DNA from: an uncultured Draconibacterium sp.
GTDB taxonomy: Bacteria; Bacteroidota; Bacteroidia; Bacteroidales; Prolixibacteraceae
Assembly (NCBI RefSeq): GCF_913063105.1
Contig: NZ_CAJXYQ010000019.1
Span: 33,095-97,094 of the forward strand
Reading direction: 5' to 3'
Length of the DNA: 64,000 nucleotides
The notes below the pieces were generated by a model. That model did not search any database, was not told where the DNA came from, and saw nothing but the letters and a program-made list of their open reading frames with translations. Numbering within the stretch: position 1 is the first letter of the stretch; every line of letters starts with the position of its first letter. A program made the position numbers and the translations under genes. Below are positions 32,703 through 40,820 of the stretch, one piece after another.

Positions 32703-34646
32703 ATGAAAAAAGTACTGTTTACGCTTTGTTTAATTACAGCTGCCTGGCTTGCGTCGGCACAGCTTGTTGAGCCGGTTAAGTGGAGTTTTGCTCAAAACAA
32801 AATTTCAGCCAATGAATTCGAGCTGGTTTTTACAGCTAAAATCGAAAAAGGTTGGCATATGTATTCCACCGATTTACCGGAAGGTGGCCCTATAAAAACC
32901 AGTTTCTATTTTGAAAAGGTGGAAAACGTGGAGTTAATTGGCGAACCTACTCCCGACAAAGAAGTTACCGAAGAGTTCGACAAATCGTTTCAAATGGATT
33001 TGCGCTGGTTTTCGGATGAAGTAAATTTTACGCAAAAAGTTAAAGTTGCAGGTGCCGGAGAAATTACCGGCTATGTTGAATTTATGAGTTGCAACGACGA
33101 AACCTGTACGCCCCCTATGGAGGCAACATTTTCGTTTGACCTTTCAGGAGCTGCCAATACAGAAATTGCAGAAGCCAAGCCTGAAGCAAACAGCACTGCC
33201 GGTGGAGAAACACGTGATTACTGGAGTATCTTCTTTCTGGCGTTTTTAGGTGGTTTGGCAGCTTTGTTAACACCCTGTGTGTTTCCAATGATTCCGATGA
33301 CGGTAAGCTTTTTTACCAAACAAAGTAAAACCAAGGCCAAAGGTATTCGCAATGGTATTTGGTATGGCATATCTATAATTTTAATTTATGTGATTTTAGG
33401 TACGGTTGTTACCGCTGTTTTTGGAGCAGAAAGCTTAAACAGTCTGTCAACCAATCCATGGTTTAACCTGTTTTTTGCCTTGCTGCTTTTTGTTTTTGCC
33501 TTCTCGTTTATGGGAGCATTCGAAATTATATTACCCAGCAGTTGGGTAAATGCGGTAGACCGCAAAGCTGACAAAGGAGGCCTGATTGGTATTTTCTTTA
33601 TGGCTTTTGCTCTGGCACTGGTTTCGTTCTCGTGCACCGGTCCAATTGTAGGTGCGCTAATTGTTGAAGCTGCCCGCAGCGGAGGTCTGGCTCCGGTAAT
33701 TGGTATGTTAGGCTTTTCGTTGGCACTGGCAATTCCATTTGCCTTGTTTGCTGCCTTCCCTGGATGGTTAAACTCGCTGCCAAAATCCGGTGGCTGGTTG
33801 AATTCCGTAAAAGTTGTTTTAGGTTTTCTCGAATTTGCATTTGCCTTTAAATTCCTGTCGATTGCCGACATGGTACTCGACCTGCACATCCTCGAGCGCG
33901 AAGTTTATATTGCCATTTGGATTGCAATTTTCTTAGGTCTGGCGCTTTATCTGTGGGGCAAAATCAAATTGCCGCACGATTCGCCACTAACACACCTGCC
34001 GGTTTCCCGGTTTATTTTAGGAACCATGGTAATGGCCTTTGTTATTTATATGATTCCCGGATTGTGGGGAGCTCCCGTGAAATTAATCAGTGGATTTCCG
34101 CCACCGGTTGATTATGCTGAATCGCCATTAGGTGTTGGCCGAACGCAACCTGCAGGTGCAGTCGCAACGGGCCATTCATCAGGGACAATGACACTGGGTA
34201 TGCACATTGGCCCACATGGCATCCCGTTATTCGACGATTATGACGATGCCCTGGCCCATGCCAAAGCAACCGGAAAACCCTTACTGATTGATTTTACCGG
34301 AAAAGGTTGTACCAACTGCAGAAAAATGGAAGACAATGTTTGGGTTGAACAGGAAGTGAAAAATATGTTCCTCGAGGATTTTGTGGTGGTTTCGTTATAT
34401 GTTGATTTAAAAACAAAATTGCCTGAAGAGGAACAGTACATTTCGGAAACAACCGGAAGAAAAGTGAGAACGATTGGTAACAAATGGACCGATTTTCAGA
34501 TATCGAGATTTAATAGAAATACGCAACCCTATTATGTGATTCTTGACGCCAACGAAAAACAGGTAGGCGAGGGCTACGGTTACGATCCCCATGCCGATGA
34601 TTTTATTGAATGGTTAAACGAAGGATTATCAGAATTTAAAAAATAG
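32703..34646 (+). CDS. dsbD: Thiol:disulfide interchange protein DsbD
   Basis: A 647-aa three-part protein. A signal peptide (1-19) leads to an N-terminal periplasmic immunoglobulin-like DsbD domain (about 25-150) with the CNDETC pair (VEFMSCNDETCTPP). The membrane core (about 175-455, some eight helices) has the CcdA-type cysteines in LTPCVFPMIP and FSCTGPIVGA. The C-terminal thioredoxin domain (about 510-647) has the redox motif C536-T-N-C539. It carries electrons from cytoplasmic thioredoxin across the membrane to periplasmic proteins. Six bases separate it from a free-standing copy of its own N-terminal domain. Confidence 0.93.
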   Translation: MKKVLFTLCLITAAWLASAQLVEPVKWSFAQNKISANEFELVFTAKIEKGWHMYSTDLPEGGPIKTSFYFEKVENVELIGEPTPDKEVTEEFDKSFQMDLRWFSDEVNFTQKVKVAGAGEITGYVEFMSCNDETCTPPMEATFSFDLSGAANTEIAEAKPEANSTAGGETRDYWSIFFLAFLGGLAALLTPCVFPMIPMTVSFFTKQSKTKAKGIRNGIWYGISIILIYVILGTVVTAVFGAESLNSLSTNPWFNLFFALLLFVFAFSFMGAFEIILPSSWVNAVDRKADKGGLIGIFFMAFALALVSFSCTGPIVGALIVEAARSGGLAPVIGMLGFSLALAIPFALFAAFPGWLNSLPKSGGWLNSVKVVLGFLEFAFAFKFLSIADMVLDLHILEREVYIAIWIAIFLGLALYLWGKIKLPHDSPLTHLPVSRFILGTMVMAFVIYMIPGLWGAPVKLISGFPPPVDYAESPLGVGRTQPAGAVATGHSSGTMTLGMHIGPHGIPLFDDYDDALAHAKATGKPLLIDFTGKGCTNCRKMEDNVWVEQEVKNMFLEDFVVVSLYVDLKTKLPEEEQYISETTGRKVRTIGNKWTDFQISRFNRNTQPYYVILDANEKQVGEGYGYDPHADDFIEWLNEGLSEFKK

Positions 34647-34652
34647 AAAGAA

Positions 34653-35105
34653 ATGAAAAAGCTATTATTCGCTTTAGGATTTGTAGTGCTTGCAGCTTTT
34701 GCCCAGGCCCAAATGATTGAGCCGGTAAAATGGGAGTTTGAACTGAAACCCTTAAAAGGTGCCAATCAATATGAAATTGTGGCAACAGCAAAAATCGACA
34801 TGGGCTTTAAGTTGTACGGCGTAAACATGGCAGAAGGAGGCCCGGTAAAAACTTCGTTTAATTTTGAAACTATGGAAAATTGCAGGAAGTTTGGAAAACC
34901 GGTCGAAATCACTCCATCGAAAAAAATGCACGATAAGATGTTCGATATGGAAGTAACTTATTTTAAAGATAAAGCAACCATCTCGCACAAAGTATGGGTA
35001 ACCGAAAAACCTGCTAAAATTTCGGGTTACATACAGTGGATGAGTTGCAACGACGAAATGTGCACACCCCCAACCGATGAAGAATTTGAGTTTGTGATCG
35101 AGTAA
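34653..35105 (+). CDS. Stand-alone DsbD N-terminal-domain protein
   Basis: A 150-aa secreted protein (signal peptide to about residue 20, FAQAQ) made of just the DsbD alpha domain. It opens with MIEPVKWEFELKPLKGANQY and ends with the redox pair in QWMSCNDEMCTPPTDEEFEF, collinear with residues 20-150 of the adjacent DsbD. Both cysteines are conserved, so it could receive electrons from DsbD and pass them to a partner. Six-base spacing implies co-translation. It is a divergent duplicate, not a fragment: it has its own signal and stop, and a terminator follows. Confidence 0.82.
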   Translation: MKKLLFALGFVVLAAFAQAQMIEPVKWEFELKPLKGANQYEIVATAKIDMGFKLYGVNMAEGGPVKTSFNFETMENCRKFGKPVEITPSKKMHDKMFDMEVTYFKDKATISHKVWVTEKPAKISGYIQWMSCNDEMCTPPTDEEFEFVIE

Positions 35106-35147
35106 AATCGTTCGCTATTCAGCTATTTTAAAAATAGTAATTGCACT

Positions 35148-35184
35148 AAGGCCGGGAGCGAAAAGTTTCCGGCCTTTACTTTTA
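35148..35184 (+). terminator. Terminator of the dsbD pair
   Basis: AAGGCCGG / CCGGCCTT stem (35148-35155 and 35169-35176) with a 13-base loop and a broken T-run after it. It stands between the stand-alone domain gene and the repeat array. Confidence 0.75.
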
Positions 35185-35199
35185 ATGTAGGGTGTAGGG

Positions 35200-35463
35200 C
35201 TTAACCAAACGTTTAAGGCCCAAAAGTTGTCCTGGCGATGCTTAACCAAACGTTTAAGGCGCGAAAGTTTGTCGCGGCAACGTTTAACCAAACGTTTAAG
35301 CGGTGAAAATTTGTCGCGGCAAGGTTTAACCAAACGTTTAAGCAGTGAAAGTTTGCTCCGGCAAGGTTTAACCAAACGTTTAAGGCTTCAACGGAAGCCC
35401 GGAGGTGTTTAACCAAACGGTTATGCCCCGGAAAGTTTTTTTACCGATAACCAAACGGTTATG
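35200..35463. repeat. Array of seven ~42-bp tandem repeats with a TTAACCAAACGTTTAAG core
   Basis: The 17-base core TTAACCAAACGTTTAAG is identical in five copies (35201, 35242, 35284, 35326, 35368); two variant copies (AACCAAACGGTTATG) are at about 35409 and 35447. Spacing is 41, 42, 42, 42, 41 and 38 bases. The roughly 25-base stretches between cores are related but drift (GAAAGTTTGTCGCGGCAAGG in the best ones). The core has a palindromic heart AAACGTTT. As 42 is divisible by 3, every frame reads as a repeating peptide, so the apparent ORFs here are not good genes. It lies between two terminators, in a gap between convergent genes. Confidence 0.92.
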
Positions 35464-35510
35464 CCCCTGAAATGTCTTTTTATTTAAACATTTAATCTGA
35501 TTTGTTCTTC

Positions 35511-35549
35511 AAAAAAAAAGTCCATGATTATCAAAAACCATGGACTTTC
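35511..35549 (-). terminator. Terminator of the M16 peptidase gene (possibly bidirectional)
   Basis: AAAGTCCATG / CATGGACTTT stem (35517-35526 and 35539-35548). The A-run at 35511-35519 gives a U-run on the minus strand, after the peptidase stop at 35572. Confidence 0.8.
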
Positions 35550-35571
35550 TTATCTTTTATCAATACTTTAT

Positions 35572-38385
35572 CTATTCAACTTTTTTAGGTAAAAACACCA
35601 CATCAACCACATCGGCATTGCTGTAAAAATTGTCCGTAAATTTTTGCATTTGTCCGATAGTTAAACCATCTAAAATTGCATCGAAATTTTCGGCCGCATC
35701 GCTGTTATAACCGTGGTAATATTTATTATAAAGTGCGTTTAGCCAGTATTTGTTATGCTCTTTGGCTTGTGCACGTTCTTTCTTCATGTTTAAAATAACT
35801 TTGTCCAGGTCTTCCTGGGTAGGGCCATTTTCAACAATCTTTTCAATTTCGCGGAAAATAATTGATTTCAGGTGATCTGCTTTTTCAGGATCAGTATCAA
35901 AAGTCATTTGTAAGGTTTTACGCTCGTAAGGATACTGGTTTGATGAGGAGCCTACGCCAACCCCGTAAGTCCCACCTTCTTTTTCGCGTACTTCTTCGGT
36001 GTAACGCAAACGCAGAATACCTTTTAATACTTCCAGCTCAATATTGCTAAGGGGAGTATAAGCCAGTTCCTTACGAATAAGAATATTTACATTACCCTTT
36101 TCGGTTTGTAGGGGTACTTCAATTTTCTTTTCGGTTTTACCTTCAGGCATACGTACTTTATGGTCAACCCATTGTTCTTCGCCCGGAAGGTCTTTTAACG
36201 AGCCAATATACTTTACTGCCATTTCTTTGGCCAGGTCTTCCTCAATATTACCCACAATAAAAAAGGTAAAGTCGCCAATATCTTTAAAACGGTCGAGGTA
36301 CAGTTCCTGCATTTGGTCGAAGGCAATTTCATCAAACATGTTGGCCGACATTAGTTTTGTACGCTCGTGATAAGCGGTTGCAATTAACGATAGCGAGTCG
36401 CTCATAATCTTTTTAGGATTATTGGCCATGTTTTGCAGGAAGGCTTCGTAACGGCTTTTCAGTGCACCATAAGCTTCTTCATCAAAACGAGGATTGTTAA
36501 ACTGCAGGTACAGCAACTGCATCATGGTTTCAAAATCTTTAGGTGTACTGGCACCGCTAAAGCCTTCGGTGAGCTCGCCCAGCTGTACGTTTACACTGGC
36601 TTGTTTTCCGGTTAATACTTTTTTTAGTGCAATGGCATCAAAATCGCCAACACCGTAACTTCCCATAAAACCGGATACCATGCTTGCCGCCTGCAAATCG
36701 TCGGTTCCAAAAAGCGAACTTCCCCCCGGACTATAGGCGCGCAGGGCTACTTCGTCTTTTTCATAATCGGCATGTTTAAAAATTACTGTAGCATTATTGG
36801 CCAGTTTCCATTCTACAGCATCCAGTTCTTCCAGTTTTTTTGTTGATATCACCTCGGCTCCCGGCAATTCGCCTTCAACCAGCGATGCAGCTTCCGCAGA
36901 ATCTTCATAAGGTGCAATTTCTGCATTTTCTACTTCGTTTAAAATGGCAAAGGCTTCTTCCTGTGTCAGGTGTTTGGCTCCCGACTCGGGGCCTGTAATT
37001 ACTATTGCACGGTTTTTATCTACTATCATTTCGCCGGCCAAAGCATTTACATCAGCCAGGGTAATGGTTTCCAGAATAGCTTGCCCGAATTGCCAGTCGA
37101 ATTCGGCATCGGTTAATGGTTCGCCCTCAAGGTAGTAGGCCTGAATACCACGAACATACTGGTCGTTTGTAATTTTATCGCGTTGTTTGTAATCGCTTTC
37201 CATTGAGGTGAGCAGGTTTACTTTCGCACGGTTTAATTCGCCCTCGGTAAAACCATGGCGTAGTATGCGTTGCGCTTCGGTGTAAACAGCGCGCAGGCCT
37301 TCATCTTCTTTATCCGGATTAGCAGTTGCAGTAATGTATGCAGCATCGTAGCCACGAACAAAACCACCAATTTGTATCCCTCCGTTTATAAATGGCGGGT
37401 TTCCTTTTTGAAGTAACTCAGAAATACGCTCGCGGCTCATTTGGTTGAACAGGGTGCTGATATAGTCGTCGCGCAGGTAACCAATGTTTTTATTTTCGCG
37501 AGCTGTTCCTTTGTGTTTAATATAAATTGAAATACTTGAATTTGTTGCTTCTTCGTCGGTTGCCAATACAAATTTTGTTTCGTCGTGTTCAGGTATTTCA
37601 AATTGCGGGCGTGGTTGGGCATTCTCTACGGCCGGTATTTTCGAGAACAACTCTTTTACTTTTGTTTCCAGTGCGTCAACATCAATATCTCCAACAATAG
37701 CAATGGCCTGCAAATCGGTGCGGTACCAGTCGTGGTAAAAAGCACGTAAGGTTTCATAGTCGTGGTTTTTAATCACGTCCAAATCACCAATTACATCACG
37801 TTCGGCCCATTTCGATCCCTCAAAAACCACCGGAAACCATTGGTTACGCATGCGGAACCCGGCATTGCGGCGCGTACGCCATTCTTCCGAAATTACACCA
37901 CGTTCAAGGTCAATTTCTTCGTCGCTTAACAAGAGGTAATTCGACCAGTCGTTTAATACTAATAGGCACGAGTCAATCAAGCCTTCGCGGGTGGCAGGCA
38001 CATCACTCAGGTTGTAAACTGTTTCGCTAAACGATGTGTAGGCATTGATGTTTCGGCCAAAAGCCACGCCGTTTTTTTCCAGGTAATCTAAAAATCCTTT
38101 ACCCGGATAATGTTCGGTACCGTTAAAGGCCATGTGCTCCAGAAAGTGAGCCAGCCCGTTCTGATTGTCGTTCTCCAACAGGGCACCTACATTTTGTATC
38201 ATATAAAAACTAACCCGCTCTTTGGGTTCTTCGTTATGACGGATAAAATAGGTCATTCCGTTCTCTAACTTTCCTGTTCTGATAGCCGGATCAACCGGTA
38301 CTGCCTGGTTGAGCATGTCTTGAGCCGATACAAAAAACGGCGCAATCAACATGGTGGCCAGCAGCGTTAATACAATTCTTCTCAT
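35572..38385 (-). CDS. M16 family zinc metallopeptidase (pitrilysin-like), secreted
   Basis: A 937-aa protein with signal peptide (1-22) and two tandem M16 halves. The inverted zinc motif HFLEH (residues 80-84) is intact in the first, with the downstream EEWRTRR segment near 175 supplying the third ligand. The second half (about 510-937) is the inactive M16C partner. Such periplasmic peptidases degrade unfolded or imported peptides. Long length matches Bacteroidota pitrilysins. It is transcribed alone. Confidence 0.92.
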   Translation of the reverse strand: MRRIVLTLLATMLIAPFFVSAQDMLNQAVPVDPAIRTGKLENGMTYFIRHNEEPKERVSFYMIQNVGALLENDNQNGLAHFLEHMAFNGTEHYPGKGFLDYLEKNGVAFGRNINAYTSFSETVYNLSDVPATREGLIDSCLLVLNDWSNYLLLSDEEIDLERGVISEEWRTRRNAGFRMRNQWFPVVFEGSKWAERDVIGDLDVIKNHDYETLRAFYHDWYRTDLQAIAIVGDIDVDALETKVKELFSKIPAVENAQPRPQFEIPEHDETKFVLATDEEATNSSISIYIKHKGTARENKNIGYLRDDYISTLFNQMSRERISELLQKGNPPFINGGIQIGGFVRGYDAAYITATANPDKEDEGLRAVYTEAQRILRHGFTEGELNRAKVNLLTSMESDYKQRDKITNDQYVRGIQAYYLEGEPLTDAEFDWQFGQAILETITLADVNALAGEMIVDKNRAIVITGPESGAKHLTQEEAFAILNEVENAEIAPYEDSAEAASLVEGELPGAEVISTKKLEELDAVEWKLANNATVIFKHADYEKDEVALRAYSPGGSSLFGTDDLQAASMVSGFMGSYGVGDFDAIALKKVLTGKQASVNVQLGELTEGFSGASTPKDFETMMQLLYLQFNNPRFDEEAYGALKSRYEAFLQNMANNPKKIMSDSLSLIATAYHERTKLMSANMFDEIAFDQMQELYLDRFKDIGDFTFFIVGNIEEDLAKEMAVKYIGSLKDLPGEEQWVDHKVRMPEGKTEKKIEVPLQTEKGNVNILIRKELAYTPLSNIELEVLKGILRLRYTEEVREKEGGTYGVGVGSSSNQYPYERKTLQMTFDTDPEKADHLKSIIFREIEKIVENGPTQEDLDKVILNMKKERAQAKEHNKYWLNALYNKYYHGYNSDAAENFDAILDGLTIGQMQKFTDNFYSNADVVDVVFLPKKVE

Positions 38386-38555
38386 ATTTTCTTTTTAATA
38401 GTTCGTAACTGAACTGTGTTTGATTTTATTTACTCAGTATGTATTGTTATGACAATCAGAATTACATAAAGGATGAAAATAAACATTTTTTTTTTTGAGA
38501 AAGAATTAATTTGATAATGAATTTCTCCTAATTTTATAGAACAAAAGCATATAAC

Positions 38556-39179
38556 ATGAACCATTCGGATATTATTTTTTGGAATGTAGATACCCAGATT
38601 GACTTTGTTGAACCCAAGGGAAAGCTCTATGTGGAAGGAGCAGAGTTGCTAAAACCTACCTGGAGAAAACTAACACTTCTGGCCAAGCAGAAAAAGTTTA
38701 AAGTGGTTAATACAGCCGATTTTCATTATCCAAACTCGGCTGAGTTATCGAAGAATCCGGATTTTATAAACACTTTCCCCGAGCACTGCATGGCTGATAC
38801 CAAAGGGGCCGACTACATTTGGGAAACACAACCTGAGGTTTCGGTGGTTTTTGATTGGGATAAGCACTATTTTACACTTGACAATGCGAGGTCGTTTCGG
38901 GAGATTGTTATTAGAAAGGATGCATTTGATGTATTTGCCGGTAACAAGTATACCGATGAAATTGTAAAATTGCTCGCCCCAAAAACAGTAGTGGTTTACG
39001 GGGTTACCACCAATGTATGTGTGGATTTTGCCGTTGTGGGACTGGCAGAAAGAGTTGAAAAGGTTATTGTTATTGAGGATGCAATTAAAGAATTACCCAA
39101 TATCTCCTTGCCTTTTGAAAACTGGAAAAAGTTGGGAGTGCAGATGATGAGTTTTGAGGAGTTGGCACAACAATTTTAA
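38556..39179 (+). CDS. Isochorismatase-family cysteine hydrolase (nicotinamidase-like)
   Basis: A 207-aa cytoplasmic protein. The N-terminal FWNVDTQIDF gives the catalytic Asp12, a VVNTADFHYPNS segment is the metal-site region of nicotinamidases, and GVTTNVCVDFAV holds the nucleophile C155. A cis-peptide-type VTT precedes it. The probable substrate is nicotinamide or a similar amide, but the second metal His of PncA is not clear, so the class is left open. No operon partner; convergent with the aminotransferase. Confidence 0.8.
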   Translation: MNHSDIIFWNVDTQIDFVEPKGKLYVEGAELLKPTWRKLTLLAKQKKFKVVNTADFHYPNSAELSKNPDFINTFPEHCMADTKGADYIWETQPEVSVVFDWDKHYFTLDNARSFREIVIRKDAFDVFAGNKYTDEIVKLLAPKTVVVYGVTTNVCVDFAVVGLAERVEKVIVIEDAIKELPNISLPFENWKKLGVQMMSFEELAQQF

Positions 39180-39188
39180 AAAAAAGCA

Positions 39189-39237
39189 CAGATTACGATA
39201 ATCATCTTTTGTTGTTTTGAACAATTACCGTAATCTG
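39189..39237. terminator. Hairpin between convergent genes
   Basis: CAGATTACGATAAT pairs with ATTACCGTAATCTG (39189-39202 and 39224-39237; one non-Watson-Crick position), with a 21-base loop. An A-run stands before it and T-rich sequence follows, so it may work in both directions. Confidence 0.6.
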
Positions 39238-39249
39238 CGTATTTGAATA

Positions 39250-40548
39250 TTATTTTTTACAATCGAGACAAGCATTGTAAATCCCATCAAACATAGCTTT
39301 CACATCAGTGGCAGCTACCGCCGAGAAAGCAATTCGAAGTACATTACCCAAAGCAATGAGGCCAATACTGTATTTGTTAATTAAAACCTGGCGCACTTCT
39401 TCGCCGGTTAATCCCTCGGCTAACTGTACACACATAAAATAGCCCGAATTATAAGGGATGGCAGTAAAGCACTCTTTATATTTTTCATCACTTAATGCTT
39501 CTTTCACCGCATCGTAGCGTTTTTGCATAATGTGGTATTTGGCCTCTTTCTGGTCGGCGTATTCTTCGCTTTGGAATGCCGAAAGTAAGAGCGATTGTGA
39601 AATATTTGCAGCATTTGAAATATTTCCACGAATGGCTCCGGCAGTTTTCGATTCCAGTGCACTGTATAGTTCTGCATCGCCACCTTTAATCCCGTAGGTC
39701 ATAAATCCAACACGGAATCCCCAAACGTAGTCTTCTTTGGTTGCGCCATCAACTTTTACAGCCAAAACATTTTTGTGTAACTGGCTTAGCGGCGCAAAAA
39801 TACTTTCAGTAGCAATTCCTTCTTCGTAAACCAAGCCAAAGTAAGCATCGTCGGTTATGGTTACAATTTTATTACCGGCCTCTGCCGATTTTTTTATGAT
39901 AGCAACAATTGCATCCTGTTCCTCAACTGTTGGAGTATAACCCGATGGGTTGTTAGGGAAGTTCAGAATCAGGATTTTTTTGCCAATTGCACCTTCGTTT
40001 AATTTACTCTCGAATGCTTCAAGGTCGAATGCTCCATCTTTAAAAAGATTGAATTTGCCCAGCGAACAACCATAGGCATTTGTAAGCGTTAAATTATAGT
40101 TGCCCCAAAACAGGTCGGGAACAATTATCTCATCTCCGGCATCGGCAAACATATACCCGGCCATGCTTATGCCATGGGTAAGCGCATTGGTAACCACCGG
40201 CAGACTCAGTTCGGTGCCCGCCAACGATGGATTCTTTTCGTAAATCATGCTTTTCCATTTTGCACGAATGTCGGGACGTCCGAAACTTGGGGCATAAGGA
40301 AATACCAGTGCCGGATCCAGATTGATCTTTGAAGCCACAGCTTCCAGCCGCATTGGAGTTCCATCATCCTCGATTGCGGCTCCAATGGTTGCATTAATTT
40401 TGGTGCCTTTAGCTTCCGCTGTTTGGCCTAAAATGCCCTTTTTCGGAAAGAAAATACTTTTTCCTCTTTCCGATAGCAGTTCAAATACGGTAGTACTTTT
40501 TGCTTGAATAATGCTGTTAAGTTCAGCAGCCTGTGGATTCATAATCAA
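39250..40548 (-). CDS. PLP-dependent aminotransferase class I/II
   Basis: A 432-aa fold-type I aminotransferase. Motifs: LNFPNNPSGYTPT (substrate-carboxylate loop), TDDAYFGLVYEEG (PLP N1 Asp and stacking Tyr), and KVDGATKEDYVWGFRVGFMTYG, in which the Lys before ED is the Schiff base and the Arg binds phosphate. The N-terminal TINATIGAAIEDDGTPMRL region is characteristic of a Bacteroidota subgroup. The donor amino acid cannot be told. Two ATGs at 40548 and 40542 are both possible. Confidence 0.82.
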   Translation of the reverse strand: MIMNPQAAELNSIIQAKSTTVFELLSERGKSIFFPKKGILGQTAEAKGTKINATIGAAIEDDGTPMRLEAVASKINLDPALVFPYAPSFGRPDIRAKWKSMIYEKNPSLAGTELSLPVVTNALTHGISMAGYMFADAGDEIIVPDLFWGNYNLTLTNAYGCSLGKFNLFKDGAFDLEAFESKLNEGAIGKKILILNFPNNPSGYTPTVEEQDAIVAIIKKSAEAGNKIVTITDDAYFGLVYEEGIATESIFAPLSQLHKNVLAVKVDGATKEDYVWGFRVGFMTYGIKGGDAELYSALESKTAGAIRGNISNAANISQSLLLSAFQSEEYADQKEAKYHIMQKRYDAVKEALSDEKYKECFTAIPYNSGYFMCVQLAEGLTGEEVRQVLINKYSIGLIALGNVLRIAFSAVAATDVKAMFDGIYNACLDCKK

Positions 40549-40792
40549 TAAATTTGTCTGTTGTTAATGGCTTGCAAGATAACGAAACCACGAATTAAAA
40601 CCGTTGTTTTGTTAACAAGTTGATTTCATTTTTTATAAAATGCTAACATTTTGAAAGTTTACTTCCTCCGACATTGTTAAATGAAAACATCGTAGCCGAT
40701 AAAATGGGCTCGCAACCGTTCAAATAGAGTTCATGTTTCTATAACTTCCTATCTAACTTTAATTCTTTTATGGCAGGTAATAACATTAGTTT

Positions 40793-40800
40793 TAAATTTG
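40793..40800 (+). promoter_or_regulatory. -7 element upstream of the CotH gene
   Basis: TAAATTTG, an exact TAnnTTTG, ends 21 bases before the ATG at 40821. The -33 region is poor. The rest of 40549-40792 is AT-rich and I see no gene in it. Confidence 0.5.
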
Positions 40801-40820
40801 GGCGACAAAAAAGATAAAAG

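Noticed and set aside
33386..33889. 167-aa frame antisense to dsbD
   Set aside because: Composition reflects the opposite strand of a membrane gene; no independent motifs.
35115..35416. Peptide-repeat ORFs on both strands of the repeat array
   Set aside because: The period is a multiple of three, so all frames give repeating peptides; there is no start signal or promoter, and terminators flank the array.
35200..35463. CRISPR array
   Set aside because: The segments between cores are related to each other rather than unique, the spacing is too short for the usual repeat-spacer form, and there are no cas genes.
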